DNA of 64,000 nt from Lonicera japonica (GCA_021464415.1 JAKCWG010000011.1:1-64000), one strand, 5' to 3'. Shown: positions 48,783 through 61,989, numbered from the stretch's first letter. The notes: generated by a model from the sequence alone, not told the origin. Program-made: numbers and translations.

Positions 48783-49281
48783 AATTCTGGATAGATTAAT
48801 ACCTGAATTGGGTCGAAGTCAGCGCCGCGCCGAAATGCTGCAAAATTTGACAGAAGCAGATTTTTGTCAATCGGCTGACTTCGAGCTCAGTTTTGGCCAA
48901 CGAGGAGCGTGAATTAGATTTCGGTCAAAACACAAAAGTTGTAGGGGGGGGGGAATATGATGAAACTACAAGAGTTCACGGAGTAGGATTTGAATAAAAA
49001 TTGAAGAAGTTATGAGTGACTAAAGTTGACTGAAAATGAACCGATAATCAAAAATTTTGGGTTCGAAAAAATGCCACTTTAATACTCGTTTCAATTCCGG
49101 TAGTGACAAAACTTTCCAGAATATTCTTAAATATATAATAGGACACTATAGAAGCGACGAAGTAAATTTTTGGATCTTCCAAAAATTTTAAGAAAGTGTT
49201 CGAGCTTAAAATAATAAGGATTTGAGTGTTAAGCTAAAAAAATGAACTAAATCAAATGTAATTAAAACATGGGATGTTATA
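48783..49281 (-). repeat. Tekay 3' LTR, second segment
   Basis: Starts with the second AATTC copy and continues the sister LTR from about 56274 (GATAGATTAATACC...). Ends GGGATGTTATA where the 5' LTR copy has GGGATTTTACA, so the terminal CA has become TA. It contains a run of ten G at about 48944. Confidence 0.9.
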
Positions 49282-49282
49282 A

Positions 49283-49294
49283 TCTCCCCTCCTT
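49283..49294 (-). other. Polypurine tract of the Tekay element
   Basis: On the minus strand AAGGAGGGGAGA immediately precedes the 3' LTR, the same tract seen at 61977-61988 in the plus-strand element. Confidence 0.85.
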
Positions 49295-49355
49295 ATAAGA
49301 ATTTCGTCCTCGAAATTTAAATGATAGAAAACTAGAAACGATAAGAAAGATTACC

Positions 49356-52300
49356 TTAGGAGAAAAGGAAAGGATACTTGCTACGAATCTCCGATTCCAA
49401 CTCCCAAATGGCTTCTTCCTCGCCATGGTAATGCCAGATCACCTTAAGCAACGGAATGACCCGATTCCTCAATACTTGCTCTTTGCGATCCTCAATCCGC
49501 ACCGGATAGGTCTCATATGATCCGCTATCATCAATCTCAATCTCTTCAACTGGTAACACGTGAGAAGGGTCAGGAACATAATGGCGAAGCATGGACACAT
49601 GAAACACATTGTGTATCCGTTCGAGTTCAGGAGGAAGTTCTAATCGATACGCCACAGCTCCCAACTTCTCGATAATTCTATAGGGTCCAACTTATCTTGG
49701 AGACAACTTACCCTTATTTTTGAATCGGACAATGATATGACAGGGCTTCACTTTCAATAAAACGAAATCATCAACTTCGAATTCGAAGGGTTTCCTTCTC
49801 AAATCGGCGTACGATTTTTGACGACTCTAGGCTGTTTGAAGCCTTTGCTTGATCAACTTAATCTTCTCCATGGTCTCTTGAACCAACTGTAGTCCCAAGA
49901 GTGTGGACTCACCTACCTCAATCCAACACACATGGGACCTGCAAGGTCTGCCATAAAGTGCCTCGAACGGTGCCATTCCAATACTAGACTGGAAACTATT
50001 GTTATAGGCGAACTCGGCTAATGGAAGATGCTCATCCCAATTTTCCTTGAGATCCAACACACAGGCTCTCAACATATCTTCCAATATCTAAATCGTTCTT
50101 TTAGATTTCCCGTCGGTTTGCGGGTGGTATGCCGTCCTGAAGTCCAACTGAGTTCCCAGACTCCTTTGTAAGGCTGTCCAAAATTTTGACGTAAAACGGG
50201 GGTCTCTGTCCGATACAACTGTTAACGAAACACCATGCAACCTTACAATCTCCTTGATATAAATCTTTGCCAACCTTCCGACAGGAAACTTCTCTTGAAT
50301 AGGCTAGAAATGAGCTAACTTAGTTAACCTATCGACTATCACCCACACCGCATCATTTTTTGACCGAGTCTTTGGTAAACCCAAAAGAAAATCCATAGTG
50401 ACATTCTCCCACTTCCATTCTGGGATAGGCAAGGGTTGCAATGGACCCGAAGGTTTCTGATGTTCGATCTTGATCCTTTGACAAGTAAGGCATTTGGCTA
50501 CAAAGTTTGCTACATCCCTCTTCATTCCCGACCACCAATGCATTCTCTTTAGATCACGATACATCTTGGTACATCCTGGATGGATCAAAAATTCTGAATT
50601 ATGAGCTTCGGCTAATACCGCTTGTTGTAACTCCACGTTGTTCTGAGGTACTATTAACTTTCCTTTGTATCTTATACCACTGTCGTGCCCAATGGTGACA
50701 TCTTCAATGTACTCGCCGGATAATATTCGGTTACGGCACCACCCAAGATCATCATCTTGACTTTGGCTTTCAATCACCCTATTTACCAATACCGGCCTAG
50801 CAACCATCGTAGACAGAAATGCCATGTTATCTCTCCGATTCACCACCAAGTCATACCTTTGCAATTCTTGATGGAGTCTCCATTCGCGGCACCTCAAGGT
50901 GGAAACCGAGCCTTGAGATTTTCTACTCAATGCATCAGCTACCACATTTGCTTTTCCCGGGTGATACTATAATGTGAAATCATAATCTTCTAAATACTCC
51001 ATCCATCGGCATTGTCTCAGGTTCAAATCCTTTTGGGTGAAGATATACTTCAAACTCTTGTGATCGGAGAAGATTTCGAATGTCTCACCATACAAATAGT
51101 GTCGCCAAATCTTTAAGGCAAATACTACTGTTGCCAATTCAAGGTCATGTGTGGGATAATTCTTCTCATGAGTCTTAAGTTCTCTTGATGCATAAGCGAT
51201 GACATGATCCAGTTGCATAAGCACACATCCTAACCCCAATCGAGATGCATCGCAATAAATGACATAGCCTAAACCCCTTTGTGGTAAAGCGAGTACCGGA
51301 GCTGAGGTAAGGCGATGCTTAAGCTCATTGAAAGCATATTCACAGTCTTCATCCCAAACAAATGGCACTCCCTTCTGGGTAAGACAGATCAGGGAAGAGG
51401 CAATCTTGGAAAAATCCTGGATGAAACGACGATAGTAACCAGCTAACCCAAGAAAACTCCGAATTTTAGTAACACTAGTGGGTCTCTTCCAGCTCGACAC
51501 GGCTTCAACCTTGGCCGGATCCAATGAAAATCCAAATCTATTCACAATGTGGCCCAGGAACTTCACTCCATGCTGCCAAAAATCACAGTTGGAGAACTTG
51601 GCATAAAGCTGGTGCTCAAGAAGCAATTGTAATGCAGTTTTAAGATGAGTAACGTGCTCAGCCTCAGAACGTGAATATATGAGAATATCGTCGACGAAAA
51701 CCATAACAAACTGGTCAAGATACGGACGAAAGATTCTTTGCATCAAGTCCATAAAGGCTGCAGGGGCGTTGGTTAGCCCAAAAGGCATAACTACGAACTC
51801 AAAGTGCCCATAACGAGTACGGAAGGCGGTCTTAGGAATATCTTCCTCTCGGACTCTTAATTGATGATAGCCCGACCAAAGATCAATCTTGGAGAAAAAT
51901 GAAGCTCCCTGTAATTGATCAAATAAATCGTCAATGCGTGGGAGTGGGTACTTGTTCTTAATGGTCAGCCGATTCAGTTGACGATAGTCAACACACATGT
52001 GGAGAGAATCGTCTGCCTTTTTAGCAAACAAGACAGAGGCTCCCCAAGGATAGGTACTAGGACGAATAAATTCCTTGACTAGGAGATCATCTAATTGTGT
52101 ACGTAACTCCTTCAACTCCGCAGGGGCCATTCGATAAGGAGCTATAGAAACTGGTTCAGCCCCTGGAGCAAGATCTATAAAGAATTCAACCTCACGATGG
52201 GGTGGTAAGCCCGGTAAATCCTCAGGGAAAACATCCAGGAATTCACCAACAACAGGTATATCAGTAGGGCACAATTTTGGAGACTCGTCGGCAATAATAC

Positions 52301-54080
52301 TACACAACCATCCCATATAATCCCTCTATTCTCATTTACAAGCACAATTTACCGGGTATAACCCGTATCTTTCACCATAAAACACTAGGTTTTGGCTCCA
52401 ATGATAGGCAGTCACCTTCTTAGCATAACAATCAATGATAGCCCGATACTTGGACAACCAATCCATACCCCAAATCAAATCATAGGAACCCATATCCATA
52501 AGAACAAAATCATCCTCCATATGACAGTCACTATGCAGAGAAATAATGGCAGTACAATATTGCGTAAGGAGAATAGCACTCCCCACAGGCGTGTTAATAC
52601 GGATGGACAAGGTAAGGCTCTTAGGTTTTAAACCCAAGCTAAATGCACATGCTGATAATATAAATGAATGAGAAGCACCCGAATCGAAAAGAACCTTAAC
52701 ACCAGTAGTAAAGAGAATAAGACTACCTTCCATCACCGTGTGATCCTCTTGAGTAGATGTTGTTGCCAAGTTATAAAGTCGGCCACTTTGGTTGCCTTGA
52801 CCCTGAGTTTGCATGGGTCCAAAAAAAGATTGCTGGCGGGATTGACGTGACTGGGAGTAATATGGTTGTTTGGAAGAAAGCTGGTTTGATTGGTACCGGC
52901 TAGTAGCTGCCTGCTGCTCAACATCTTGACTAATTGTTTGTGAAGATCTGCCAGTAAACCTGCCCGACTGGCTTCGGCCCCGATTGCCATTGCCCCCCCG
53001 GTTTGAACCTCGGCTAGAACTGCTACCTTCACCCCTACTACGACTTCCCCGATTCACTTGCGGGTTATTTGGACAGTTCCTTGCTTTGTGTCCTTGTTGT
53101 CCACAAACATAGTAAGACCCTTAAAAACTGCCAGTACTGCTACCCCCATCGCTAGAGTAGAGACCTCCCTAAGATTCTGAACTCGATTTAGCCTTCTTAT
53201 TTCTTTCCCAACTACCAAATCCACTTCTTTTCTTCCCTTTATCTGCCGTATAGGAGAGCCTATCTGAGCGGCTGTCATAGCTTCCCCTACTAGGCTCCAT
53301 TAGTACCGAATCTCTTCGATAAGCAGCCTCTACTACTTCCTTATAGGTTTGATAGTTGTACGCACTTAGGACATCCTGAAAGTCTACCCATAAACCAAAG
53401 AAAAATGCCTCCATCTTCTCCCTATCAGAAGGCCGACCCATATGTAAAGACAAACTCTCAAATTTCTGATGGTATTCTGCCACCGTCATCCCTTCTTGCC
53501 TTAACATTCGAAGCTCCTCCCTCTTTCTCCTATGGTAGGCATCGGATATAAATTGGTTCTCAAATTCCCTACTAAACGCCTGCCATGAGTTCATCTCTAC
53601 CATCCTATTTTGGGTTCTCCACCATCCATGTGCAAACCCCGTTAGTTTAGAAGCTGCTAGCTTAGGGCGTAAAGAATTAGGAGCTTTGATCAAATCAAAC
53701 TTCTCACTCACATTGAACAACCACGATTCAGCTTCCTCGGGCGCACTAGTCCCGTCAAATATAACAGGTTCCAAATGATTAAACGATCTTAACAATGTGG
53801 CCTGATTTCCCCCTTGAGCCTGGATATCCACAGCCTCTATATTTTCATCCTGCTCTTCACTATCTGGGTCCCTAAGAGTTTGGGGACGGTTCACCCGAGT
53901 GCCAGCAGTTGAGCCTGAAGAGGTTTTAATAACATCCTTTAATTCTCCCATAAATTCTTTCATCATCTTCTTCATAGAGGACATGAAACCACGACCGCTA
54001 TCACGACTACCCGAACCTTCTCTCTCATTAGTAGGGGAATCAACGACAGGCTTATTTCGGTTTCAATGTCTAGGCGGCAT
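49356..54080 (-). pseudogene. Tekay Gag-Pol polyprotein, one frame with ten stops
   Basis: From the ATG at 54080 (MPPRH) to the final stop at 49356 everything lies in a single frame. Gag is about 54080-53060; protease (DSGASHSF) is near 52670; RT and RNase H are in an uninterrupted 449-residue block 52316-50967 with FVDDIL near 51690. Integrase is at 50966-49700, then a chromodomain-like tail (RKEQVLRNRVIPLLKVIW) near 49450. Premature stops are at 54063, 53169, 53121, 52332, 52326, 50967, 50304, 50088, 49827 and 49692. The zinc knuckle has Tyr for its first Cys (YYVCGQQGHKARNC) and the integrase catalytic Glu is Lys (DGKSKRTI). No frameshift is needed, so decay was by substitution. It cannot make a working polyprotein. 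Confidence 0.9.
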
Positions 54081-54394
54081 TCTATAAAAAAACAAGGGAA
54101 GAGTTCAATCCACAATAATAATCATAACGGAGAAGAATGGAATGCCAAGAAAATACGTCAAAGCAAGTCGATAGATAATTATGTGGGTCATCAAGTTCGA
54201 CTCTAATAAGCTATAGTAGACAAATGCTTTATAAAATAATCGACTGTCGCGCTCTCAATCAATTACAGTCTAATTCACCCGTTACCTGTGCTTACTAGTA
54301 GTGTCACCCAATTTCCCGACTCGATACGGTCATGCACTGAAGGAATAGAAGATCCTATCTACCTATCCCCCGGTCGAAAGGAAATTAAACCTAA
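54081..54394 (-). other. Tekay leader between PBS and gag
   Basis: About 315 bases of non-coding leader, including CTATCTACCTATCCCCCGG near 54355-54373. No frame or repeat was recognised. Confidence 0.7.
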
Positions 54395-54410
54395 CCTCAC
54401 TTTGATACCA
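54395..54410 (-). other. Tekay primer binding site
   Basis: On the minus strand TGGTATCAAAGTGAGG follows the 5' LTR end by two bases. The first eight bases match the initiator-Met tRNA complement, then it diverges, so the site is partly decayed. Confidence 0.8.
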
Positions 54411-54412
54411 AC

Positions 54413-56768
54413 TGTGACAACCCGCCTAAATAAGTAGGTGTTAACGGATGCTGTAGAAAATTAACAGTAGAAAAGTAAGGAAAATCTAACAAAATTTCGG
54501 CATGAAGTATCCATAAATACAAGGAAACCCACCCTGTTCCATAAACCATAACAACATAAGGGTATGGAATACAACACCATCTGATAAAAATCAAACCTTA
54601 GTAGTCCAACAGGCAAAATACATAACAAGGTTCAACTACAAACCGAAATCCAAGTTACGAAGAGGTCTAATACAATGATTCTAACATAATCATCCACAAA
54701 CTAGGAACGAAATACAACCAAGTTCCACAACAATAATACATACTTCCAAAGATGATACAAGGTTCCCAAACTAAATAATAAAAATACTACAAACTCACAA
54801 CATAACTAAAATAACAACTAAATCCATAAAATCATCAGAGGCGACTCTTAAAAGCACTCAGACCTGAGCCACGACCTCTACCCAAAACATGACGTGTACC
54901 TGAAAGATAAATGAGGGAATGAGCCACAACTGGCCCAGTGGGAACTATAGGGAAAGGGAAATGCAATGCTTGGGTGTGAATCAATAAAAGATTTGCCACA
55001 TTAAACTTGTTATCAAGAATTAGCCAATTTTTGCCACTTATAAAAGAAATCCATTCATTATATGCCAAGTGCAACAATTGTTATCCACGTGAAACTCTCA
55101 CGATAACTGCTCATACGTCCATCCAACTCCTCCTCCTCCTCCTCGACCTAATACCGGTACTAGACGGAATATACTACTCACAAATGCACCCCATCTTACC
55201 ATGGGTCAGTGCACTGGTAACCAGATTTCTAGCACCCTATCTTACCATGGGTCTGTGCAATAATATCAACTTAAGCATTTCTATACCGATGCTTATCCGG
55301 TTCCAACAACCTCGTTACCTCACCGCGATTAGTAAATTTGGCAAAAACATTTTCAAGAGGTTGTATTATGTGATCATAGCTTCAACCAATTAATAATCAT
55401 GGTTCTATATGCATTCAACATGAATCATAATGCCATTTGATTAAAAAAATAATTTATACAATACCGTAAGCCAAACATTGAGAAAAATCACTAGGAAATT
55501 GAGAATCAATTCCAAGTATTGAGTACATGTCTAGTAACCAACTAAAAGTGAATTAAAAAGGGTTTATTTTCCTGGAAATTTATTAATTTAAGTAAAATTA
55601 GGAGGTATTAGACATGTGTCATGTTGCTTTTAACCATTTCGGTACCAAATTCTCAAATGAGAACACAATTATTAGCATGCAGGACAATCGGTCCTCATAT
55701 ACATCAATTACAACCAATATATCATCGATAACAAAGCTAAAAGGGCTAATTCTATGGCTACAGTACATGCAAGAAGAGAAACTCTGAATTTGGTATCGAA
55801 ATCTAGTGATTTCAACTCAATCAATTCAAAACATTCAATAATTTAGGAGAAGAGCGGAGTTCCCACCTGAATAGCTAGAAGAACAGAGGTTTATGGCCTG
55901 GCTGAGCTCTAGAGACCCTCCACTACGCACATGCAAGCCTGGAAATGAGATAAGAGCGCGAAGAAGATGAAGATTTTGCACTTTTGGATGAGAAGCTTGA
56001 GTTTAAGCTATGAATCTCCAATAATACACCAAGAATCACCCTCTCTCTCTCTAGAAAAGACCTGAGGTCTCTCACCCTCAAAACTGAGCTGTAATGGTGG
56101 AGAAATGGGTTTAAAAAGGTTTAAATCAAAAACAGGGCGCTAAAAACAGGGCTATGGGGTTACCCACTGTAATTTGGCCGTAACTTTTTGCTCGGAACTC
56201 CGATCGGGATGATCTTTATATCAACGGAAAGGTAATGAAAAGATCTACAACTTTGTAGAAGGATGTTTCACGCAATTCTAGATAGATTAATACCAGAATT
56301 GTGTTGAAGTCAGCGCCGTGCCGAAATGCTGTAGAATTTGACAGAAGCAGATTTTTGTCAATCGGCTGACTTCGAGCTCAGTTTTGGCCAACGAGGAGCG
56401 TGAATTAGATTTCGGTCAAAATATGAAAGTTGTAGGGGGGAATATGATGAAACTACAAGAGTTCACTTAGTAGGATTTGGATAAAAATTGAAGAAGTTAT
56501 GAGTGACTAAAGTTGACTGAAAATCAACCGATAATAAAAAATTTTGGGTTCGAAAAAATGCCACTTTAATACTCGTTTCAATTCCGATAGTGACGAAACT
56601 TTCCAGAATATTCTTAAATATATAATAGGACACTATAGAAGCGACAAAGTAAATTTTTGGATCTCCCAAAAATTTTAAGAAAGTGTTCGAGCTTAAAATA
56701 ATGAGGATTTGAGTGTTAAACTAAAAAAATGAACTAAATCAAATGTAATTAAAACATGGGATTTTACA
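54413..56768 (-). repeat. Tekay 5' LTR (2356 bp, intact)
   Basis: TGTGACAACCCGCC...GGGATTTTACA in plus-strand view, flanked on the right by AGCAT (56769-56773). Contains the GAGCCACAACTGGCCCAGTG motif near 54918, the CTCCTCCTCCTCCTCGACC segment near 55128, a (CT)n run near 56040 and the conserved module near 56170-56345. A 128-codon frame at 55007-55393 is a chance frame in LTR sequence. Confidence 0.93.
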
Positions 56769-56773
56769 AGCAT

Positions 56774-57732
56774 AGTATACGGATAACAAGACGAGAGGAA
56801 TATCTTAGCGTAATGCTTGAGTTAGACGGTCTAGCAGTAACACTTCGTAACCGGTTAAGCACGAAACTCATAATGAACTATAAACAAAGAGGAAATATCT
56901 AATGCTTGGCCGATAGTTGTCAACTCTCGATATAAGTACAGGATTCTTGATTCCCACCATGGGACAACTCATCATAACGTGACGTGCCATAGGATGTGAT
57001 AATTTATTAAGTTATTTCATGGATGCCCTCCTTAAAAAGGCATAAACTTATAGATAGAGGTCATACCTAAGAATATGTGAAGACGGGGTCGAATAGTGAA
57101 TAATATAGCTTCCAATTACTAGGAAGAGGGATCCTGGCGGGACCCGGCATGCACACGGGTATGATTTGCATTGCATTGCATGGTTTTAACGAATGCATTA
57201 AAGCAAAGTATTTTCTATATCAAAACTCTATAGTTCCCACTGAGCCCGGATTTGGCTCATGCCCCTTTTCAAAACAGTTTTGCAGGTTGGGCTTAGGGGC
57301 AGGAGCATGGAGTGTCCACTTATAAGCCTCTGATTTCCATAGACCTTGTAGTCCTTAGATAAAGGACTGAGTTATATAACTGTTTGGTTTCTTTTATCGT
57401 ATTGTAAATGGATTATGACTTTGATCAATGATTTATAAAGTAAACTTGTAAAAATGGTTTTTCATATATGTGGTGTGAATTTAAAAATGTGGATTGGTTG
57501 GCGTTATTTTTGTATGAAAATGGTTTTAAATTTAATAGGGCAGATTGTTCTATAAACGGACTCCACATGCTGAAATTTTCTAAAAACGGGATTTTTATTG
57601 ATCGCTCTTTATTTGAGAATACTTTTTTTCAAAATTGAAGATTTTACATTTTGAACCCTCCGTCGTGCACGGCACCCGTGATTAACCATATCCCGTATGT
57701 GAAAATCTAAAAACGGGATTCGGGGTGTCACA
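56774..57732 (+). repeat. Right part of a 5' LTR, non-autonomous plus-strand element
   Basis: The last 390 bases match 62345-62734 closely (AGATAAAGGACTGAGTTATA, TTTTAAATTTAATAGGGC) and end CGGGGTGTCACA at 57732, followed by a PBS-like site. The left part was separated by the Tekay insertion; its start is uncertain (36297 or elsewhere). The TAGTTCCCACTGAGCCCGG motif is at about 57231. Confidence 0.75.
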
Positions 57733-57735
57733 AGT

Positions 57736-57746
57736 TAGTATCAGAG
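57736..57746 (+). other. PBS-like site of the plus-strand element
   Basis: TAGTATCAGAG lies four bases after the LTR end. Ten of eleven bases match the initiator-Met primer complement; the second base is A instead of G. Confidence 0.7.
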
Positions 57747-59085
57747 GTATAGGTCCGATTTCTTTGTGGGGTTCATGGGTAGATGTGCTTTTTGGACTAA
57801 TGTTTCGGATGTACTCCCATTGAGTCAAGATTATTCCATGTTAGGGATCATTGGCGCGCGTAATAGTTGTTTGTTTCTTTTTCATTATGTGTTTCTCCTT
57901 TCAGGATGTCTGATTCCATTCACGTAGACGTTACTCCTCCTTGTACCGAGAGCGTGGGTGTTGGCACCGACTCCAGTTTGGAACAGTGGGGAAGATGAAT
58001 AGGGTTGTTTAGACCGACAAGTTCTACATCATTTTCTTTGATTCGCGTATTGTTAGTGTGGAGCTTGAGTCTCCGGTCATTGTGTATTCTGCTAGTGGAG
58101 TCTCCAAGCATAGCAAGAGACGTTATCCTCATAGAACGAATGGTTCTAAGAGGGTTGTAAGTGGCAAGGATCCATTAGTCTGATGTGGTTGCCAAGGACC
58201 GATCGTGGGAATCGAGGAGGTTCCTCCATCCATAGTTATTACCCTAGCAATTTTCCTTGATGAGAGGAGAAGGATTTAATTGGAGTGGCACAGCGGAGGC
58301 GTAGTGGGACCCTTGGTCTATATATATTTGTGAGAAATCGCTTAAGTGTGTCTCAGGCAAGCGTTTCTTTCAAGGAAAGGTGTTCCTTTCTTTCCTCATT
58401 CTACATATGTGTTCATCTTCTTATAGCTTGTTTTGTTGATGGATCGTGTTATGATTGTGTTGCTTCCTTGTGAATCTGAGATTTTTCTTGAAAATGTGTT
58501 TTGTACTTAGGATGAGTTTTGCTACCAAGTTAGCAATGGGCGACTGTCGAGTTATATTTTAGTCAGTCGCATGATGAACGGATGACTAACTTATAAATCC
58601 ACGGTCTTTTGTCTTAAACGGGAAGTGAAATGTGGCTTACTAGTGTTAGTGGCTAGTCCCATTCCCTGTATTCACCCGGTATGTTTTTCTGATTCTAGCG
58701 GGTGAATCCCGTACTTTGAAATATTTGGTTTTGAGAGGTTTGATTTAGTTTGATCGTATTTGTTTTCCCGAGTACCGTTACATGGGATTCATAGGAAACT
58801 AGAAGGTGAGATTCATCGCTTTTGATTTAATTGTAATCAATGGATGCGTTTTGAGGAGCCTTTCCCATTTTGTTTAGGTACTTGATACTTTGGAATTATG
58901 GATTGAGAATTATTCCTTCAAGAGTGAGTTAGAGGGTTCTAGCTTTGTCATTTAATTTCCTTGCCATTCGTTGGAAATCGTTTATTTCATTTTGATTCTC
59001 GGAGTGAGTTTAGTTTCATTGGTGAATGTGGCTCTCTTTCTTAAGGAGGGGAGACAGAGTAATTACTCAGAAACTGCGCATACCT
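57747..59085 (+). other. Internal region of the plus-strand element, no pol
   Basis: An ATG at 57905 starts a short frame (MSDSIH...) that soon ends. No gag, RT or integrase signature was recognised in any frame, and the longest frames are near 60-70 codons. AAGGAGGGGAGA at 59043-59054 looks like a polypurine tract, yet a second one lies at 61977. The element is thus a non-autonomous or deleted derivative. Confidence 0.6.
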
Positions 59086-61926
59086 TGTGACGCCCCAAAT
59101 TCCGTTATGAGGTTTGGACCTTTGGGACCTAGTTAATAACAGTGCCATACGTGACGGCAGGTTGGAATGTATAACTTAAAACTGATATAATAGAAAATTA
59201 CAAATAATGCCGCATTTTTCAGAAAATTTTGGCATGTAGAGTCTATATTTTCAATAAAACCAACCTGTAAATTATAATAAAAATTTAACTAGAAACAGAA
59301 CTCCACACTTTTAAATTCAAAAATCATCAAGCAATTCAATATACAACAATTCCTCCAACGAGGTCCCAAAAATAATTAAGTGGCCTTTACAACACTTATG
59401 GATAGAATTTAGTACAAATCAATGATACAATAAAATTAAATGGTTATATTATCTATAAATCATAAGGGACAAGTCATCCATGGACAACTACAGGGGTTTA
59501 GGGTCATCCGAGGTTTCTAATCACGTACCCGTGCCGCTCCAAGGAAGTACCTACAAAACTATTGGAAAATGGGAGTGAGCCAAACACGGGCTCAGTGGGA
59601 ACTATAAGGTTTTGGTGTACAAAATAATTTCTAAAACCATACATGCAATGCATACCAAGTGCTCTCCTATCCTTGAAAACAAGAGAAAACATATATTCAA
59701 AAGTACTGCCCAGATATTTGTAATCGTAATAACAAGGTCTATACATCTCCAAAATACGATAAACCAAAATAAGGCAGTATATCATATTAAGAAAGAGCAT
59801 AAGAGAGTATAGTCGTAAAGCAGATGTAGGCACTAATCGCATTCCAATTGCTCATCTCGTATCCAACCATCTAACATCTAGGGTTTCTCAACAGTGCACT
59901 GCGATCTGGATTTAAGCCCCCAAGGTTAGGGTATGCAGCCCCCAAGGTTGGGTCCCCCCGTGGACCACCTAGATGGTGTAGGGTATGCCGCATCGCGAGG
60001 CCCCCCTATGGACCATAAAGTATGCCGATCTTAAAGTGAGGTCCCTCTATGCGGACCAGGGTATGTAGCCGCTAGGGCTAGGTCAACTCCATTGACCACT
60101 AGTGCCTTACAAAACTTGGAAAGCAATAAAACGTATTCTCCCAAAGAATATACTTATTATAAAGTACACATACATGTACATAAATATCTCCAATCTTCCT
60201 ACTACCCTCCACATATACATACTATATATATACATATATCTCAATGATATCTATTCACATCTATACAAAATAATCTTGTCAAATACATATACAAAGCCTA
60301 AGAATATACAATATATATATATATATATATGTATTCCAAAATATATGTACTTGATTCATATGTATATGTATATAACTTGTATAACTCCGTTAATGTGTAT
60401 ATGTACCTTACATTACTCAAGTGGTGGTGGTGTTGTTGTATTTTAACTTCCTTTGCCAAGTCCGTAAACTATGGGTTCAGTTAAGAATATTGTTCTTTTG
60501 GGGAGTTTAGTACGTTTCGTCATGTAGGCTCCAAGCCAAGTATAATACACAATTTATGAAGGTTTAAGTTCCGTATAAACGTCCCCCTATGACCTTGGCT
60601 CTTGATTTATACAAAATAAACTTATAAATCTGTCCAACGTAATTACGGACTGGAAAGTAGGTAGCAGTTTTCATAGATAAGGGATTACTAATTAAAGTAC
60701 AACAATAACACCACAATCACAAGTAATTATACGCAAAATATGTCTCCAAAACCGAGCATAGCATCTTATGTAAGTGTACTATAGCGTATATTTACAAAAG
60801 TACTCATAAGTAAGGCTTTTGTACCAATCATCCCAAAAACAACGTAGAAATTGGGGCTTATACACACATCAAGTCCAAATCAAACCAAATATCAAGAAGA
60901 ATTTATCCCAAAACCCCATGAACATGCATTTGTAGAAATTATATACAAAATCATTACATAAGATTTGATTCGAAGTGAATAAGATGTAATAACATGAAAA
61001 CACGTTGTAATACTATTGTTCCCACCTTAGGGGGGGTCAATTCCTTGAAGAATCGAGGAGAAATTGAGATGGAGATGCGTTGTTGCGGAAAACCCCAAAT
61101 TGAGCTCAAACCATAGCCATGGAGGATGGAGATGGGGAAGAAGATGAAGATGATGATGATGATTTAAAGTGATAACTCATACATAGAAGTGCTTAAACCC
61201 TCACAAAATCTCCCCACATAGCCCCCCCAATTGCCCTCTCAAAGCTCCCTAGGCTAATGTATCTCTTTGGGACAAAATGTGCTCTGTTTTGGCTTTATAA
61301 TCACGTTCAGGACCCCTTCAGTCGACTGATGGGTGAATCTGGTGCACTGTTAGCATTTTGGCTATAACGTTTTGTTCGAAACTCCGATTGAGTTGATATT
61401 TATGTCCACGGAAAGGTAATTCAAAGTTTTAAAACTTTCTAAGAGGAAGTTTCCTCAAATTATGGATGGATCATCCCCAGAAATTTACCGAAGACAGCAC
61501 CCTGCCGAATTATTCCGAAAACCAGATTTCAACAATTCACTTACTTTGCAAGCTGATTTGACTACCGAGGAGTGTGATTTGGATTTTAGTCAAAACATGA
61601 AAATTGTAGAGGGTATTGATATGAAGACATGGCCACAAACAAGGAGTCATTTGGACCTTGGATGAAAAAGTTATGGCCTCTCAAAGTTTGCCAAAAATTA
61701 ACTTTTTCGAAAAGTTTAAAATACGCAATTCACTTCCCGTTTTAATTCGGACCACCTGAATAATGAAACAATTGATATCACAAATTTAATATACCTAATA
61801 TGTCATGATAGGGGTGTTGGGTAAATACAAGAGGCTCAGAACCCAATGTTCACGATCTAGTGACAATAAAGCCTTAACCGGGCTGAAGAGGAGAGTTGGC
61901 TCAGAAACGAATTATGGAATGTTACA
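59086..61926 (-). mobile_element. Solo LTR, TGTGACGCCCC family
   Basis: Starts TGTGACGCCCCAAATTCC and ends TGGAATGTTACA. Flanked by TACCT (59081-59085) and TATCT (61927-61931), a target duplication with one mismatch. 2841 bp. It contains GGGAGTGAGCCAAACACGGG then CTCAGTGGGAACTATA near 59570, imperfect GGTATGC/GGACCA units near 59930-60090, an (AT)n run at 60311-60331, GATGAT units near 61140-61164 and the conserved module near 61355-61530. Inserted close to the 3' end of the plus-strand element. Confidence 0.85.
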
Positions 61927-61989
61927 TATCTAGTTCTTAAAACTATCTTGTTAGAAATTCGAGGATGAAATTCCTCAAGGAGGGGAGAT
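61927..61989 (+). other. 3' end of the plus-strand element with polypurine tract
   Basis: After the target duplication, TTAGAAATTCGAGGATGAAA (the usual tail before a Tekay-type 3' LTR) leads to AAGGAGGGGAGA at 61977-61988, directly before the 3' LTR. Confidence 0.8.

Larger units (their letters stand above)
39947..56768 (-). mobile_element. Complete Tekay/Del-type gypsy chromovirus, inactive, nested
   Basis: Bounded by the target duplication AGCAT (39942-39946 and 56769-56773). On the minus strand the order is 5' LTR (54413-56768), PBS (54395-54410), gag, protease, reverse transcriptase, RNase H, integrase, chromodomain-like tail, polypurine tract (49283-49294), then the 3' LTR, which was itself split by another element. 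Domain order and LTR length (2356 bp) fit Tekay/Del chromoviruses. LTRs differ by several percent in the first 300 bp by eye, so the insertion is older than the element nested in it. Coding capacity is destroyed by stops. Confidence 0.93.

Noticed and set aside
55007..55393. 128-codon plus-strand frame in the Tekay 5' LTR
   Set aside because: Lies wholly in LTR sequence; the sister LTR copy does not keep it open and no domain is seen.
60102..60446. 114-codon plus-strand frame within the solo LTR
   Set aside because: Driven by TATA/ACATAT microsatellite sequence, rich in Tyr and Ile, and inside LTR DNA.
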